Assembly (NCBI GenBank): GCA_022225965.2
Contig: JAKJXP020000043.1
Location: 310,001 to 374,000 of the forward strand
Length of the DNA: 64,000 nt
Direction: 5' to 3'
Source: Diatrype stigma
Taxonomy: Eukaryota > Ascomycota > Sordariomycetes > Xylariales > Diatrypaceae
Shown: positions 46,364 to 57,869 of the stretch, piece by piece
Layout of the letters: each line of letters begins with the position of its first letter
Position numbering within the stretch: position 1 is the stretch's first letter
Notes under the pieces: model-generated
What the model was told of the DNA's origin: nothing
Seen by the model: only the letters and a program-made list of their open reading frames with translations
Database searches by the model: none
Translations under genes and position numbers: made by a program

Positions 46364-48676
46364 TGTCGTATACAGAGAATACCTATGCACAATGAAAATA
46401 TTGGATAGGGGCTTTTCGAATATTATTACGTTGTCGATGCGGTCCAGGGAATTCTATCAGATAATATGTCAACTCGAGGACGTGAGTGATGATATCAGAT
46501 ATCTAATTATCTGTGTAGATATGTAGTGGCATTCTGGAGGTCCTAAACCAAACATACATGCACCTCTTGATTACCAGGTAATAGGACTACAGGAGTCATT
46601 ACCTAGGTAGTTATGATGCATCCCCTCCATCGAAGACAATAGTGTGTATGCCTCACATGGCCAAACTCGGGACCGATAGGATGCTGACTGGCAGGAGCTA
46701 TGAGGAGCTATGGTGATACGCATATGCATGGCAGGGGCTGGCCCATCTATCCTTGGCAGTCATTGCTACATGGGAGGCAGCTAACGTTAATGAAGCAGGT
46801 AGCAATCATGAATTCTTAGCCTGAGGCTCTGGAACGCACTGCATTCTCGAATCTGGCTTCTGAGAGGCCCTAGGGGCTACACAGCGGCCTTGTGTGCTAC
46901 CGGATGGTGATTCACAAAAGGCCATGACTAGGCATGGTAACCAACACCCCCTGGGTCCTGTGGTGGAAGTGTAGTTGCGTTAAACTAGTGGATCATGCAT
47001 ACCGTCGTTACATGGGCTCCTAGGCCGGGGGGTGGTGCGGGATGCGCCGATGCGACCAGGGGTAGGGCAGGGGGCTTTTGGGTGACCCGCACCCACTCGT
47101 TACCAGCTCCTGAGGTTGAAACTGCAATAATATACGGGACCTATAGTTCTTAATGCAGTTGGCTGCAGCCCGTCTATAGTTGCAGCTGCCCACTTGGCTG
47201 CTTGGGGTGGTCCAGCCTCTTTCCCATCCTAACAATTAGATCTCAAACACATACTCGTGGAGGCTGGGCCGCCGCTGGGGAGGCAACGTACAGGAAGGGA
47301 AATTTCGAATACCAGAGATTCATAGTGAAACGTCTATTGCCATGATAAGGACTGTATGCGAATACTAGTGGTTTCTCTAGGTCAAGCTCTGGAACTATAC
47401 GGCTCAGAGCCTCCTTGCATATGGTCTGGTCTCAGGCTAACTCACTGATTAGAGGGTCGTCGGTGTAGGACAATTGGCAAGATCTTCATTGTTGAATCAT
47501 GCATTCTTGCAATCGTAAACCCGAGTTTGGATTGCAAAAGTTTGCTTCGGTTATCCAGGCATCAAGAACTGAACAGATGAGAGTGCATATATTAAAAAGA
47601 CCCCGCCCGGTGAAGCCGCTGTCCGGTGGCGTGGGGTGGTCTACTGCTCTTCGAGGCTCCTCGAATCGGACGCAAGGGAGAAGATGAGAGGAAGAAAAAG
47701 CAACGAAGTACGAAAAAAAAGCAAAAGTGACAACGGCACGCAGCAGTCGCTAAAGGCTGTAATCAGTGACCTATTTGAGACATGCATATTGACAGATTTC
47801 TCGGGCCAACACCAGCCTCTTAAAACACCTTCGTCCTTATCTACCTTTCGTCAACGTGATTGAGAAGTGACAATGATTTAGTTAGTCGATTTTCTTTGTT
47901 CTATATATGTTGTATCTTCTCGTCAGACCTGTCTTACCCCGTCCATCCCATGAGTCTCTCGGTAGTGTGTCAAATATTGTCCAACACCGACCCCTGAACT
48001 AGTGAGTAATCAAGCACTGAGAAGACTATAATGTGACCCACCCGTATGTAGGCGGTATCCAATGCGCGGCTTGTAGAACCACGCGCGAATTCCTGGCGCG
48101 GCGGCTGGTCGACCGTCCACGTAACTCACGTCGGACGAAGTTATGCCGCCTTGTGTTAGTTCTCGCAGATCGCTCACCAAGGGCAGGCAGGAGACTCACA
48201 CCGCACTTGCAGGGACTTGACGCCGCACCGATGCGTCGGGTTAAGGATGAATGGGGAGGGTGAGAGGGGAAAGGGGAAGGAAATGAAAGAAGAGCACGCA
48301 CATTGCAGACCGTACATGCTGTGCTGTGCGAGCCTCTGTGGGGAGGGCAGAGTGGGCGATCCTCGCTGTAGTTGTAGGGATAACACGTCCTTATAGCTAC
48401 TGCCCTCACATGTATTCTACATAGACTGTCTGCCTATAACCAATGATACAGAGCTCTCTTTCCGAAATACCACAAGCCACGACAGAGACCCCAGGACAAC
48501 ACGTAGACACACACTCATACTCTCTTTGCAAGACTTTCCTTCTCGAACCTGGCCCCCTGTCCGCCACCCCCTTCCCCACGAAATCGAGAACCAATACTTG
48601 GCTGCTACCTAGGAAGATAGGTAGGTAGGTAGGTAGGCAGGCAGTACCTAGTCAGTTGGCTTAGAGCTAGGGAACC
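46364..48676. other. Intergenic
   Basis: No supported gene. A GGTA tandem repeat at about 48617-48643 lies just before the FAD monooxygenase start. Confidence 0.5.
48617..48643 (+). repeat. GGTA microsatellite
   Basis: About five copies of GGTA followed by two GGCA variants, 34 bp before the start codon of the FAD monooxygenase, so it probably lies in its leader or core promoter. Confidence 0.7.
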
Positions 48677-50579
48677 ATGCTCCGCGCCGTCATAGTCGGC
48701 GGCGGCATCGCCGGCCTCTCGACAGCCATAGCACTGCGGCGCGCGGGACATGCCGTGGTGGTATACGAGCGAACGCAGCTAGACAACGAGGTCGGGGCCG
48801 CGATTAACGTGCCGCCGAACGCGAGCCGGTTCCTGGTGGGCGATTGGGGCCTAGACCCAGCGCGCAGCCGCTTCGTTCGCGCGACCCGCCTGACATGGCA
48901 TGATCCCGTCACCGCCGCGCCGCTGTCCGGCGCAACGTTGTCACACGCCCGCAATGCCGAACGCTTCGGTGCCGACCTCTGGCTCGCTCATCGCGTCGAC
49001 TTGCACGCGTCGCTGAGGCGGCTCGCTACGGAACCCGGTGCGGGGCCGGGTGTCCCCGTGGTGCCATATCCGGGGTCGAAAGTCGTGGGCTACGTATGTC
49101 TCCTCTCTATCTACTTTGCGCACACATAGTCCAACCTGCATACCTGTCATATACGTATCTGACTGGCCTCCTTGCCCATGTCCCCCCTCCCGCCCTAAGG
49201 AGCTTTCTCGGCCCGAGCCGTGCAGAGGTGTGGCTGAGTGGCTGGCTGGCTAATATACTCTCGTCTCGAAGGATCCGCACGTACCGTCAATAACGCTCGC
49301 CAGCGGAGAGGTGGTCGAGGCAGACGTCGTGATTGCGGCGGACGGAGTCCACTCGACAGCATCGTCGTTCGTGCTGGGCTACACGAACCACCCTGTCACG
49401 CCGTCGCACTACAACTACTGCTACCGCTTCCTAATCCCCGCGTCGGTTCTGGAGGCGGATCCTAAAACGCGCTTCTGGAATGAAGGGACCGATGGGAGAA
49501 CCCGCATCTTCGCAGACAACGAAGGACAGCGGAGGTTGGTGGCGTATGTGTGTCGCGAGTAAGTCGTGTGTGTGTCCCGCGTTACCTAGGCACGTAGTAG
49601 CACGAGGCCTCAGTTACGTAGGCATATGAGTAGGGCTGACTGATACTGACTGATCTGCAAGTAACACGGTGCATAATTTCGTGGGTCTCTATTATGATGA
49701 TTCGCCCACGTCGGTGGAGAAGGAAAGTGTGTGGTTTCTCTCGAGCCATGTCGGTCTTTGATACTGATCACTTCTAGATTACCTCGCCACCGTGAACAAG
49801 ATGGACTGCTTACGGCGATTTTCGGGTTTTCACCCGACCGTACTATCAGTAATGGAGTTCGTTCTTCCCGCCATTCATCTCATTGTATTCTACCGCATAA
49901 TTCTGAGACTTATATTTATCACAGTAAGGCTACCGACATCCGGCGATGGCGATTGTTATACCGAGCCCCTATTCCCACGTGGAGGAAGGGTAGATTAGTG
50001 CTGGTTGGCGATGCAGCACACCCAATGCTTCCTCGTTCGTAGCCACGTTGCTTCTATCTGGCCTTTCCTCCAAATCCCAACCTTATCTGACTATGGATAG
50101 ATCAAGCACAAGGTGGTGCTCAAGGAATGGAGGATGCCGCTGCCCTTGGCATCGTTCTGCAAGGCGTGTCTTCCCCGAGAGAAATAGAAAAGCGTCTCGA
50201 CCTCTACCAGGATATCCGCCGGAATAGAGCTAGTGCTATACAGATACTCAGCAACGTCGGATCAGATCAGTGCCACCTTGTCCACGATGATCTAAAAGAG
50301 TTCTTGGCGGAGCCTGACATCCCTAGTAAGAACATCATCACCATTACTCTTTTTTGCTGCAAAAACGACTGACTTGCCTGGCCTAAACCCCTAGAGAATC
50401 CAACTGAAATACTAGAATTCAACTACGGCTACGACGTGGTCAAGGTATCTTTAGAAGCCGTTAAACAGTTGACTGGGTCATACCCCCTTTCATCATATAG
50501 GGGTAACAAGATCCAGGTTGTAGATAACGTCCGGGGCAGTGTGTCAAATGCGACTCGGCTTGCAACTTCTGTACACTAA
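48677..50579 (+). CDS. FAD-dependent monooxygenase, salicylate-hydroxylase-like
   Basis: Seven exons (48677-49093, 49272-49558, 49662-49726, 49778-49856, 49925-50034, 50101-50325, 50395-50579) give 455 residues. The Rossmann motif [11 protein letters not shown] stands at about 7-17, the second FAD motif is VIAADGVHS, and GDAAHPMLP with [10 protein letters not shown] is the third. This is the group A aromatic hydroxylase type (PF01494), using NAD(P)H and oxygen on phenolic or other rings. Two introns use the rare donor GTTCGT; both are required to keep the frame and the conserved motifs. The C-terminal exon partly overlaps dispersed repeat copy B. The substrate is unknown. Confidence 0.85.
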
Positions 50580-50659
50580 CTTCATGTTGTACCTACAAGT
50601 AGGCAAACTATACAATGTGTTTATATATAGAGCTCTTCTGCTCCTTAGACTGGAGATCG
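50495..50659 (+). repeat. Dispersed repeat, copy B
   Basis: It holds ATATAGGGGTAACAA (50495-50509, inside the last exon of the FAD monooxygenase) and TATATATAGAGCTCT with TAGACTGG.GATC (50622-50659), in the same order as 18676-18780 but with wider spacing. Confidence 0.55.
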
Positions 50660-52247
50660 CCTCTTTTTCTGCTGAAGGCGACATATATTTCGCCCATATC
50701 ATATACTTCGCCCGAGATCGGCCGTTTTTACTTCTGTAGACACGTCTTACGTTTGTATTGAGATGGTAGGGAAACGGCAGATCTTAGGCGGAGTGAGACA
50801 TGAAGTGATTGGCAGTGTGACTAGGGCTCGCTTTGATCAGCTGGCTAGGAGATCGCGTATAGTGCTGACTGAACTTTATGATTTAGGGCTGGGGAAGATC
50901 GACCTTTGCGTAAATATGCTGCGGGCACTTGCATCACTATGTAACGTCAAGGACACTGACCTGAAGAGTACATTAATACTCGTGGCAATTTAGTTGATAT
51001 AGGATTTGAGCGACCCGAGAAACCCAAGTGAACGAAGTAAGCGGTCGATCTAAGGCCGAACAAAAGTTGTAATGCCTTTAAACCATGACTGGATCTGATA
51101 TGAATGAAACGGATGACTTAAGAGGCTGGAAGGCAATGAAACACTACACTGAGGTGTGGTCCTATCAGAACACTAGCTTCGCAACCTACCTCCCTTTATA
51201 CTGCTCCTTGAATCAGAACCAAAAGTGTCTTAATCCTATTTGGACCCCATCTGATTCCGGGGCTGAATTATACGGGGTATCCTGACACATGCTGTAATGC
51301 GGCGTATGTCGACGTCCTATTGTAAGGATTCGAAGAGAGATTACACGCGAACTCACCAAACACACAGATAAATTTAGAATCTACGACGTGGAAGCGCAAA
51401 GTGACTGCAGGACTGATACTGTTACGGCTTGATAACCCGGGGTTGCCTCCCACCTATGTAGTATAGGGGTGGTGCATCAATATAGGTAGCTATAAGTACC
51501 AGTTTGGTTGTCACAATTGCAATCCTTCCTCCAGCCTTGTGTCCCCTGGCGCAGCGGTATGTGGTGTAGACCGTTGCAGATACATTGTGTCAATGTGTTA
51601 GACCTCCTAGTCGAGCTTTCACGTTGACTGAATGGCGGTTCTGCTTAGAGCCTATGACGACAGCTTATCTTGGTACGTTCCACAAGGTCATACAGATTCA
51701 GTCAGCCATTGCTTTCTTATGGGCGGAGGCCATATTGGCTGCGCCGAGTACCCCGTATACTTACGGTGAATGATGTTTCACGTTCAGGGCATTATCACGG
51801 AGTTACTAGATGAGGATTGACATGCCTGAAATCTAGCAAAGCCTACTACGTAAGACCCAGCGGATCTTCATGATCTGCAACCATTCACACAAAGGCGAGA
51901 AGGCATTTCAGGGAGACTAGCAATGCTTCGTATTTGTATCTCACCCGGCGAGTCGATCAAATGTTAATAGTGTGATACGAACGGTACCTTGCCGAGCAAA
52001 ATATCTAGGAGAGACGTGTGAGGTAAGGCAGATATCAACCAAAGTTAGACCCCAGGGTATATAAAATGTGGACGATTTCGCTTGCCGAGGACGAAGACAT
52101 TAACCCTCGACATCCTCATCACCTACTTCACACTGCTAAGTTTACAACGAGCGTTGATCACCCCCATCGGTTTATTCGAATAATCTATCATCAGACTCTC
52201 CAGTTCACCTTCCTCACTTCAAAAACATCCATCTCCCAACCGCCAAA
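50580..52247. other. Intergenic
   Basis: No supported gene. A 76-codon frame at 50763-50993 and a 66-codon frame at 51085-51285 have no recognisable features. Confidence 0.5.
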
Positions 52248-52685
52248 ATGCAGTTCACCACCAGCTTTGTTACCATTGCGTCCCTTTACGCTGCCGCCAG
52301 GGGCCTCTCCTCCGCTGCATCGTCATCGTCATCGTCAGCATCCGCAGCTGAGCTCGAGTGCGGGCACCTAGGCGTCATGAACGCGACCGCCCACCTCGAG
52401 CTGCCCGAGGGCGTCGACCCGAGCGCGGTCCGCAAGTGCCTTGGACACCCTGCCGGTAGCGTGGAGAGCAAGCTCGAGCAGCGCGCCTGCTATTTCGACG
52501 CGTCCGTGGGCTGCAGCGACGGCTACTGTTGGAAGCAGTGCGGACAGCCGGGCTCCGGCCAGTGGTGCTGGACCGCGTTCAACGGCGGCTTCGGCGAGTG
52601 GATCGGCTGTAGCACCTCGGACCAGTGCTCCCAGGACCAGGAGTGCGGCGTGGGTGATTGCGATAGCTGTGGGTGCAGCTGCTAA
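52248..52685 (+). CDS. Cys-rich small secreted protein, IDI-2-like
   Basis: This is a single-exon protein of 145 residues. Residues 1-19 look like a signal peptide, followed by a Ser-rich stretch. Fourteen cysteines follow, twelve of them in the last 70 residues, ending in C-x2-C-x-C-x-C. The blocks GCSDGYCWKQCG and GQWCW recall the Podospora IDI-2 family of small proteins induced during heterokaryon incompatibility; the match is from memory. Such proteins are secreted and disulfide-rich and are commonly considered effector or defence-related candidates. No enzymatic motif is present. TATA-like and CA-rich leader sequence precedes the ATG. Confidence 0.72.
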   Translation: MQFTTSFVTIASLYAAARGLSSAASSSSSSASAAELECGHLGVMNATAHLELPEGVDPSAVRKCLGHPAGSVESKLEQRACYFDASVGCSDGYCWKQCGQPGSGQWCWTAFNGGFGEWIGCSTSDQCSQDQECGVGDCDSCGCSC

Positions 52686-53628
52686 GCTAAACTCTGGTCC
52701 TCACACACTGGGCTTTCACGAAGTCACTTTGGGGGGGGGTGATGGTAGAAGTTGTAGGAAAGGGGTAACTTGCAATTGCACTTCGTGACCGCCAAATAGG
52801 CCTGTGAGTGGGGAAAGGGGGGAAGTTATCATGTGGGGGTTAGGAACGTGAAAATATAACATTTTACGCCCTCGTTTCGCCCTCGTTATTGGGGAAATCA
52901 ATATTCCATCGAGATGAAGTGAAGGATATACGGCGCCGTCTTCTTAAGAACCGAACCAAAAAGCATGTGAATCTCATATGAAGATTATGTATAGCTTAAG
53001 AATAAGATGCGCGAGCATTTCTAATACGTTCCCCTTCCCACATTCTCTCGGATGAGCTTGCCACGCATGGGTGCGTCGAAGCAGCGAACGAGCATACTAT
53101 AAACTGGATCGTTGTTTGGCCATTGGCATTTTCATGTATGATCAATGGACATAGGAACCCTTTCTCTCTACACTGCTGGTCTATGACTAACATCGATACG
53201 TAGCTCTCCCGTCACGAGGAGCTGCCAGGTTGCACGTGGAGTTCTCGTCTGGATAGTGCCCCGGTACTTCAATTTGGATTGGACGAACTTCTCAATTCCT
53301 TAAGGAAGTTTAGGTTTCATCAATGATAAGTGCCGTGCCCCTGTCCAAACCTGGGTTCTTATGCTATAAATTCGCAGATCTTACCCCTTGTAGATGACAT
53401 ATCCCGCCTATTCTGCCGGTGCGGTGCACTGCAAGATATATTAACCAGACGGCATATCTACCTGCGCACCCCATTGGGATGCAAGCCTGTTCTATCACAA
53501 GCCGCCCCTTAGATATATGCTGTGATTCCAGAATAATTGTACGCATCCGTGATAATACCCACTATGCTTACCTATTGATTTGATCGCTAGGACCTGACTA
53601 TAGCAAGCAACACCAAGAAAACCCCACG
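52686..53628. other. Intergenic
   Basis: Terminator side of the Cys-rich gene and promoter of the DUF8021 gene. It includes a short G-homopolymer near 52731-52739. Nothing else is seen. Confidence 0.5.
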
Positions 53629-54675
53629 ATGATGCTTCACCGAGGATACACCCTTCTGGCGGCAGTCAGCGCGCTGCTGGCCACGGCCGCAGCAGACTGC
53701 GACCGGGACGCGCTCCTCCAGTTCGCCGACTCGTACGTGGCAGCGCAGGAGAGCGGAGAGGCCGGGTCCCTCGCGCTCGCAGAAGACTTCGCGTACGTGG
53801 AGAACAACCAGACGCAGGATCTCGGGGCGGGGATCCTAGCGCAGGCGCTGGCGATCGACCACCGGCGCACCATCGTCGACACGGTCGACTGCGCCACCTT
53901 CACGGAGCTGGTGATCACGCACGACGCCTCGGGGGCCGACGCCCCCTACGTCACCGGCACGCAGATCCGCCACAACCCGAGCGACTTGGGCGTGTTCCTC
54001 ATTGATTCGATCGTGTCCACGACCGGACACTGGCTCTTCAACGCTACTCAGACCCTCTACTGGGTCCAGCAGGAGACCTGGGACCCCATCCCCGAGGACG
54101 CGCGCGACTCCCGCGAGCTCCTGAAGAACGCTGCCGATGCGTACCTCAGCATGTGGGACAATGCCACCGCTGCGGATGCTGTGCCGTGCGTTCTTCTCTT
54201 CTCTTTCTCTATTGTTCTCCCCACCATACCATAGGATATAGGATAGAAGCTCCAACCTTCTATGCTGTGTATCGGTGGTTAAGATTGATTAACTAACCGC
54301 CCCTCCAAGACGCACAGATGGGGCACACCGTGCGCGCGCCTCGAGGGCTCCGTGTACACTGGAAACGGGGGCCCGAACGACTCGTGCAAGGTGGGAATCC
54401 CGACGAACCACAACCAGGCGCCCAACTCGAACCGGCGATACGTGATCGACGAGACGATGGGCACCATCAGCGTGCTGTGCGTCTTCGAGCACCTCGGCGA
54501 CGCGCCCGATAGTCATGAGTTCCGCCTTGAGAACGGCAAGACCCGGTACATCCACACGATGACGCTGGCGCCGAGCAACTTCCCCATTCCCCCCGCTAGC
54601 GCGGGCGCGGACGCGGACGCGGACACCGCGGAGATGCCGAGGAGGATTCGGGGGACGAACCCCGTATTTGGCTAA
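53629..54675 (+). CDS. Secreted DUF8021 protein
   Basis: Exons 53629-54185 and 54318-54675 (donor GTGCGT) give 304 residues. Residues 1-22 are a signal peptide. The domain follows with the family's recognisable blocks: ADSYVAAQ, FAYVENNQ, LAIDHRRTIVDT, CATFTELV, YVTGTQI, WLFNATQTLYW, ETWDPIPED, and after the intron PWGTPCARLEG and RYVIDETMG. The domain has no settled function that I know of and is common in secreted fungal proteins. A short Ala/Asp-repeat and basic tail end the protein. Two N-glycosylation sequons support secretion. Confidence 0.8.
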
Positions 54676-55054
54676 TTAGCTAAGCTTGGATAGTGGTCAA
54701 GGCGCCTCGCATCGCGGATGTTAAGAGAGCACAGAAAGCATCGTGAGAGCGAAGGGGTTGTTGGTTAGCTGAGTACTATCGGTAGCTGGGAAACAACTTG
54801 TATATTGCCATACATATGTTCGGTATAATGTCGGGGAATCTCTATGAAGTACGAAGTACTTGGACAAGGTAGTCAAATCAAACAGAGCTTATCTCCGGTT
54901 TCCGATAGTTATCCTCGCCACTCTTTCCTAAGCGGCACTGAGTGCTTTTCCCATCATAGGCAATATGCACAACACCCGCCTCTCCCCTTCTTAAATGTAA
55001 TAGCTACATCATATACTACAATGATACTCCCCGGGATGGTAGTTTTTGTGAGAG
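54676..55054. other. Intergenic, short
   Basis: Contains the terminator of the DUF8021 gene and the promoter of the DNAJC28-like gene. Nothing specific is visible. Confidence 0.5.
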
Positions 55055-56740
55055 ATGAAAATGGCTAGAGATCTCCTGTTGTCGTACATATGCGCACGAT
55101 GCGCCGGTAGACTACTGAGAACAAGAACATATGCTCCGTACTTTATCAAAGGACAATGGAGGAAACATTACTCGACGGGATCCAATGAAAAGAACGGCAG
55201 CAAACCCGAAGATGGACATGCCAGTAATAAGTCCTCGACGTCCGAGTCCGAGCCAGGCCCCATGGCACGCCGTCTCGAAGAAGCGACCGAAGAAGCGTTA
55301 CTCACGGGCGGAAGAGCTGGTCGACGAGCTGTGGAAGATGCCGGCTTTTCCGACGAGCTAAAAGAGCGCCTCCTCTCCAAAGTCCAAGACGCCCAGTTCC
55401 GATCCGAACACGCTGCCGCATTCGCCGAGGCCGGGATGCCCACGTCGGCTGGCCAGGGAACACGGCTCACAGCCGCCAGCGAGCCATGGGGAGGAACCGA
55501 GACCACCGAAGACGCCGTCCTGCGCATGCTGAACGACGCGCACAAGCCCCTCAAGCGCGAACTCCGCGGCCGTCCGAAGCTGCCCGACCTCCAGCCGGTC
55601 GACACACGAATCCGCGGGGAGCCGAAGCTGAGCCCCGGGCGCAGGGCCGCCAGCGCCCGGGACAAGGCGTCGATGTACTCGGGCATGGGGCTTGGGAAAG
55701 AGCTGGACAAGAAACAAGAGGGGGGCAACGGCCTCAGCGACGAGGAGCGGGAGGCGCTGCGGCAGGAGTTCCGGGAGCGGTTCCGGCCGGCGGCGCGCGC
55801 GATGCCCAACACGCTCGTGGGGCTGGCGTCGCTGGCGAACGAGCGGATCGAGGACGCGATCGCGCGGGGCCAGTTCAAGAACATCCCGCGCGGGGCCGGG
55901 GTGGAGCGCGACACGCGGTCCGACAACCCCTTCGTCGATACGACCGAGTACATCATGAACAAGATGATCAAGCGCCAGGACATCGTGCCGCCGTGGATCG
56001 AGAAGCAGCAGGAGCTGGTCAAGCAGGCGCACGTGTTCCGCACGCGCCTGCGCAACGACTGGAAGCGGCACGCCGCCCGCATGATCGCCAGCGCCGGGGG
56101 GTCACTGGAGCAGCAGATGGACAGGGCAAGGCGCTTCGCGAGGGCCGAGGAGCGCCGCAACCCGCGCAGGCGGGACGTGGATCAGATCGTGGTGCCGACT
56201 AGCGCAACGGACGATCCTGTCATGGTGAAGGTGCGCCAGCAGCGGGAGACGGTAGCGGCGGCAAATACCGATGGTGGCGAGTCGGGCCCTGCTGCTGCTC
56301 CAAGCAAAGCGGAAACCGAAACCGGAACCGGAACCGGAGCCGTGACGCAGGAGCAGACAGAGCCATTGCCTGCGCCATATCGAGATCCCACCTGGCTGAA
56401 GACGGAACAAGCATACATGGAGCTCTCGATCAGCAACCTGAACGCGCTCACGCGGTCCTACAACCTCATGGCGCCCGAGCTGGCGAAGAAGCCGTACTTC
56501 TCGCTCGAGCGGGAGCTGAACAACTGTTACGCCGACGTCGCGCCCCAGCTGGCGGATGTCATCCGAGAGAGGGCCACGGCGCCGACCAAGACGGTCTTGG
56601 AAACGCTAGAGAGCCGGCAGCAGAAAAGCGTGCTGGATCGCTTCGGGGGCGGCCACAAGGCAAGGGTGTACGACTCGAAGAAGCCGCATTACGGGTTCAG
56701 GGAGATGTGGCGGGATTGGGTCAGCAATTTGCGTAGTTAG
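55055..56740 (+). CDS. DNAJC28-like mitochondrial protein (DUF1992)
   Basis: This is an intronless 561-residue protein. The first 40 residues are basic and hydroxylated with few acids (RLLRTRTYAPYF..RKHYS), a typical mitochondrial presequence. The conserved DUF1992 domain is at about 262-335, with AIARGQFKNIPRG and the invariant-looking DNPFVDTTEYIMNKM. The flanks are charged, coiled-coil-prone and low-complexity, and the C-terminus has a second conserved block (about 465-561). The J domain of animal DNAJC28 is absent, as is usual for fungal members. A second ATG six bases downstream is an equally good start. The family's exact role is unsettled; it is conserved and single-copy, so this marks a more stable part of the window. 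Confidence 0.85.
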   Translation: MKMARDLLLSYICARCAGRLLRTRTYAPYFIKGQWRKHYSTGSNEKNGSKPEDGHASNKSSTSESEPGPMARRLEEATEEALLTGGRAGRRAVEDAGFSDELKERLLSKVQDAQFRSEHAAAFAEAGMPTSAGQGTRLTAASEPWGGTETTEDAVLRMLNDAHKPLKRELRGRPKLPDLQPVDTRIRGEPKLSPGRRAASARDKASMYSGMGLGKELDKKQEGGNGLSDEEREALRQEFRERFRPAARAMPNTLVGLASLANERIEDAIARGQFKNIPRGAGVERDTRSDNPFVDTTEYIMNKMIKRQDIVPPWIEKQQELVKQAHVFRTRLRNDWKRHAARMIASAGGSLEQQMDRARRFARAEERRNPRRRDVDQIVVPTSATDDPVMVKVRQQRETVAAANTDGGESGPAAAPSKAETETGTGTGAVTQEQTEPLPAPYRDPTWLKTEQAYMELSISNLNALTRSYNLMAPELAKKPYFSLERELNNCYADVAPQLADVIRERATAPTKTVLETLESRQQKSVLDRFGGGHKARVYDSKKPHYGFREMWRDWVSNLRS

Positions 56741-57869
56741 TAACTTTTCTAGATAGTAACTTTGAATCGCAACTCAAGCGCCTTCCAATGAAAGGGGCCG
56801 TAAATTGCAGGAAGCAGATGCCATTTTCGCTTTGTCTTACGATGGCTTATGGTGACAGGTGACATTATATTATGACTGTGCTATATGATGGATTACGCCT
56901 CTAGTCTTGATACTAATCCTAACTATGTTCCAGTACACAATGCCACCAGCTCCCGAGATAATAGCGAGATTGCCCCCGCAGCCCCGATGTTGAACGGAGT
57001 GCGCCGCTGCCGGGTGCCGTCCTCGAACGCCACCCCCTGGATAGCAGCGCTTTTCGGACCAAAGGGAGGCTCAGGTAGCTCGGGCCGAGCCACGTTCTAG
57101 ACTCCATGCGCCCGACATGCTGATAATCCCTGATAGCCCTTGATAACCCTTGAACAACCCACCGAAACCCCGTCAACCCTTCGGATTATATAAGGATTTC
57201 GTCACTTTCAGGCCAGATAAGGAGCTGTTAACAAATTAGATTCCCCAGATTGGCGGCATCCGGAGTTCTACTAATGGTAGGGATTAGATTATAATTGTCC
57301 TACCCGCCTGAATATATAAGGGAAGGAGAGTGTCAGGGAGAACAAGCTGTCGACTATCCTCCCAATTGAATCCTGCCCTGATCAGCATTTCTCCTTCCAG
57401 CGAGATCGTACGATACGACACGGCACCCGGCGTTCCCTTCAAATCGGGGAACTGGAATTATTCAATCGCGTGGTTTCTTCCGGTCGATAAATAAATTGGG
57501 TCACAGCTGGAGACCCCACCACCTCATTACGTATAAGGCTCATCAGCTCTGGAATATTTACTAGAAGAAGTCCACTGTGAACTTTTCTCGTGTGATTTCC
57601 TTTTTTCTGACCATTGGACCTCTCCCCTCCTTTCACTAACTAATACCTGCGCCCCTGTTAAACTATTTGCTTTGGCGCGAGGGTAGGGACTCCGACATCG
57701 TCGTTGCTCTTAGCTCATAAAATAAACCTTGCCCTCCTTACTTCTTCGTACACGCACTACCTCATCTCCCTTCGACTTTGTTCGCGCCCGGTGTTTTCTG
57801 GTGCTGGGAGAATTGTTGGCATTGCGCCCTTGTAATCATATATCCACCACCAACGCCACCACCACCACC
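56741..57869. other. Intergenic, promoter of CoA-transferase gene
   Basis: No supported gene. A degenerate short tandem stretch (CCCTTGATAA-like words, about 57127-57160) is the only repeat noticed. Confidence 0.5.

Noticed and set aside
50763..50993. 76-codon frame after the FAD monooxygenase
   Set aside because: No recognisable domain, no splice partners, and it is short enough to arise by chance.
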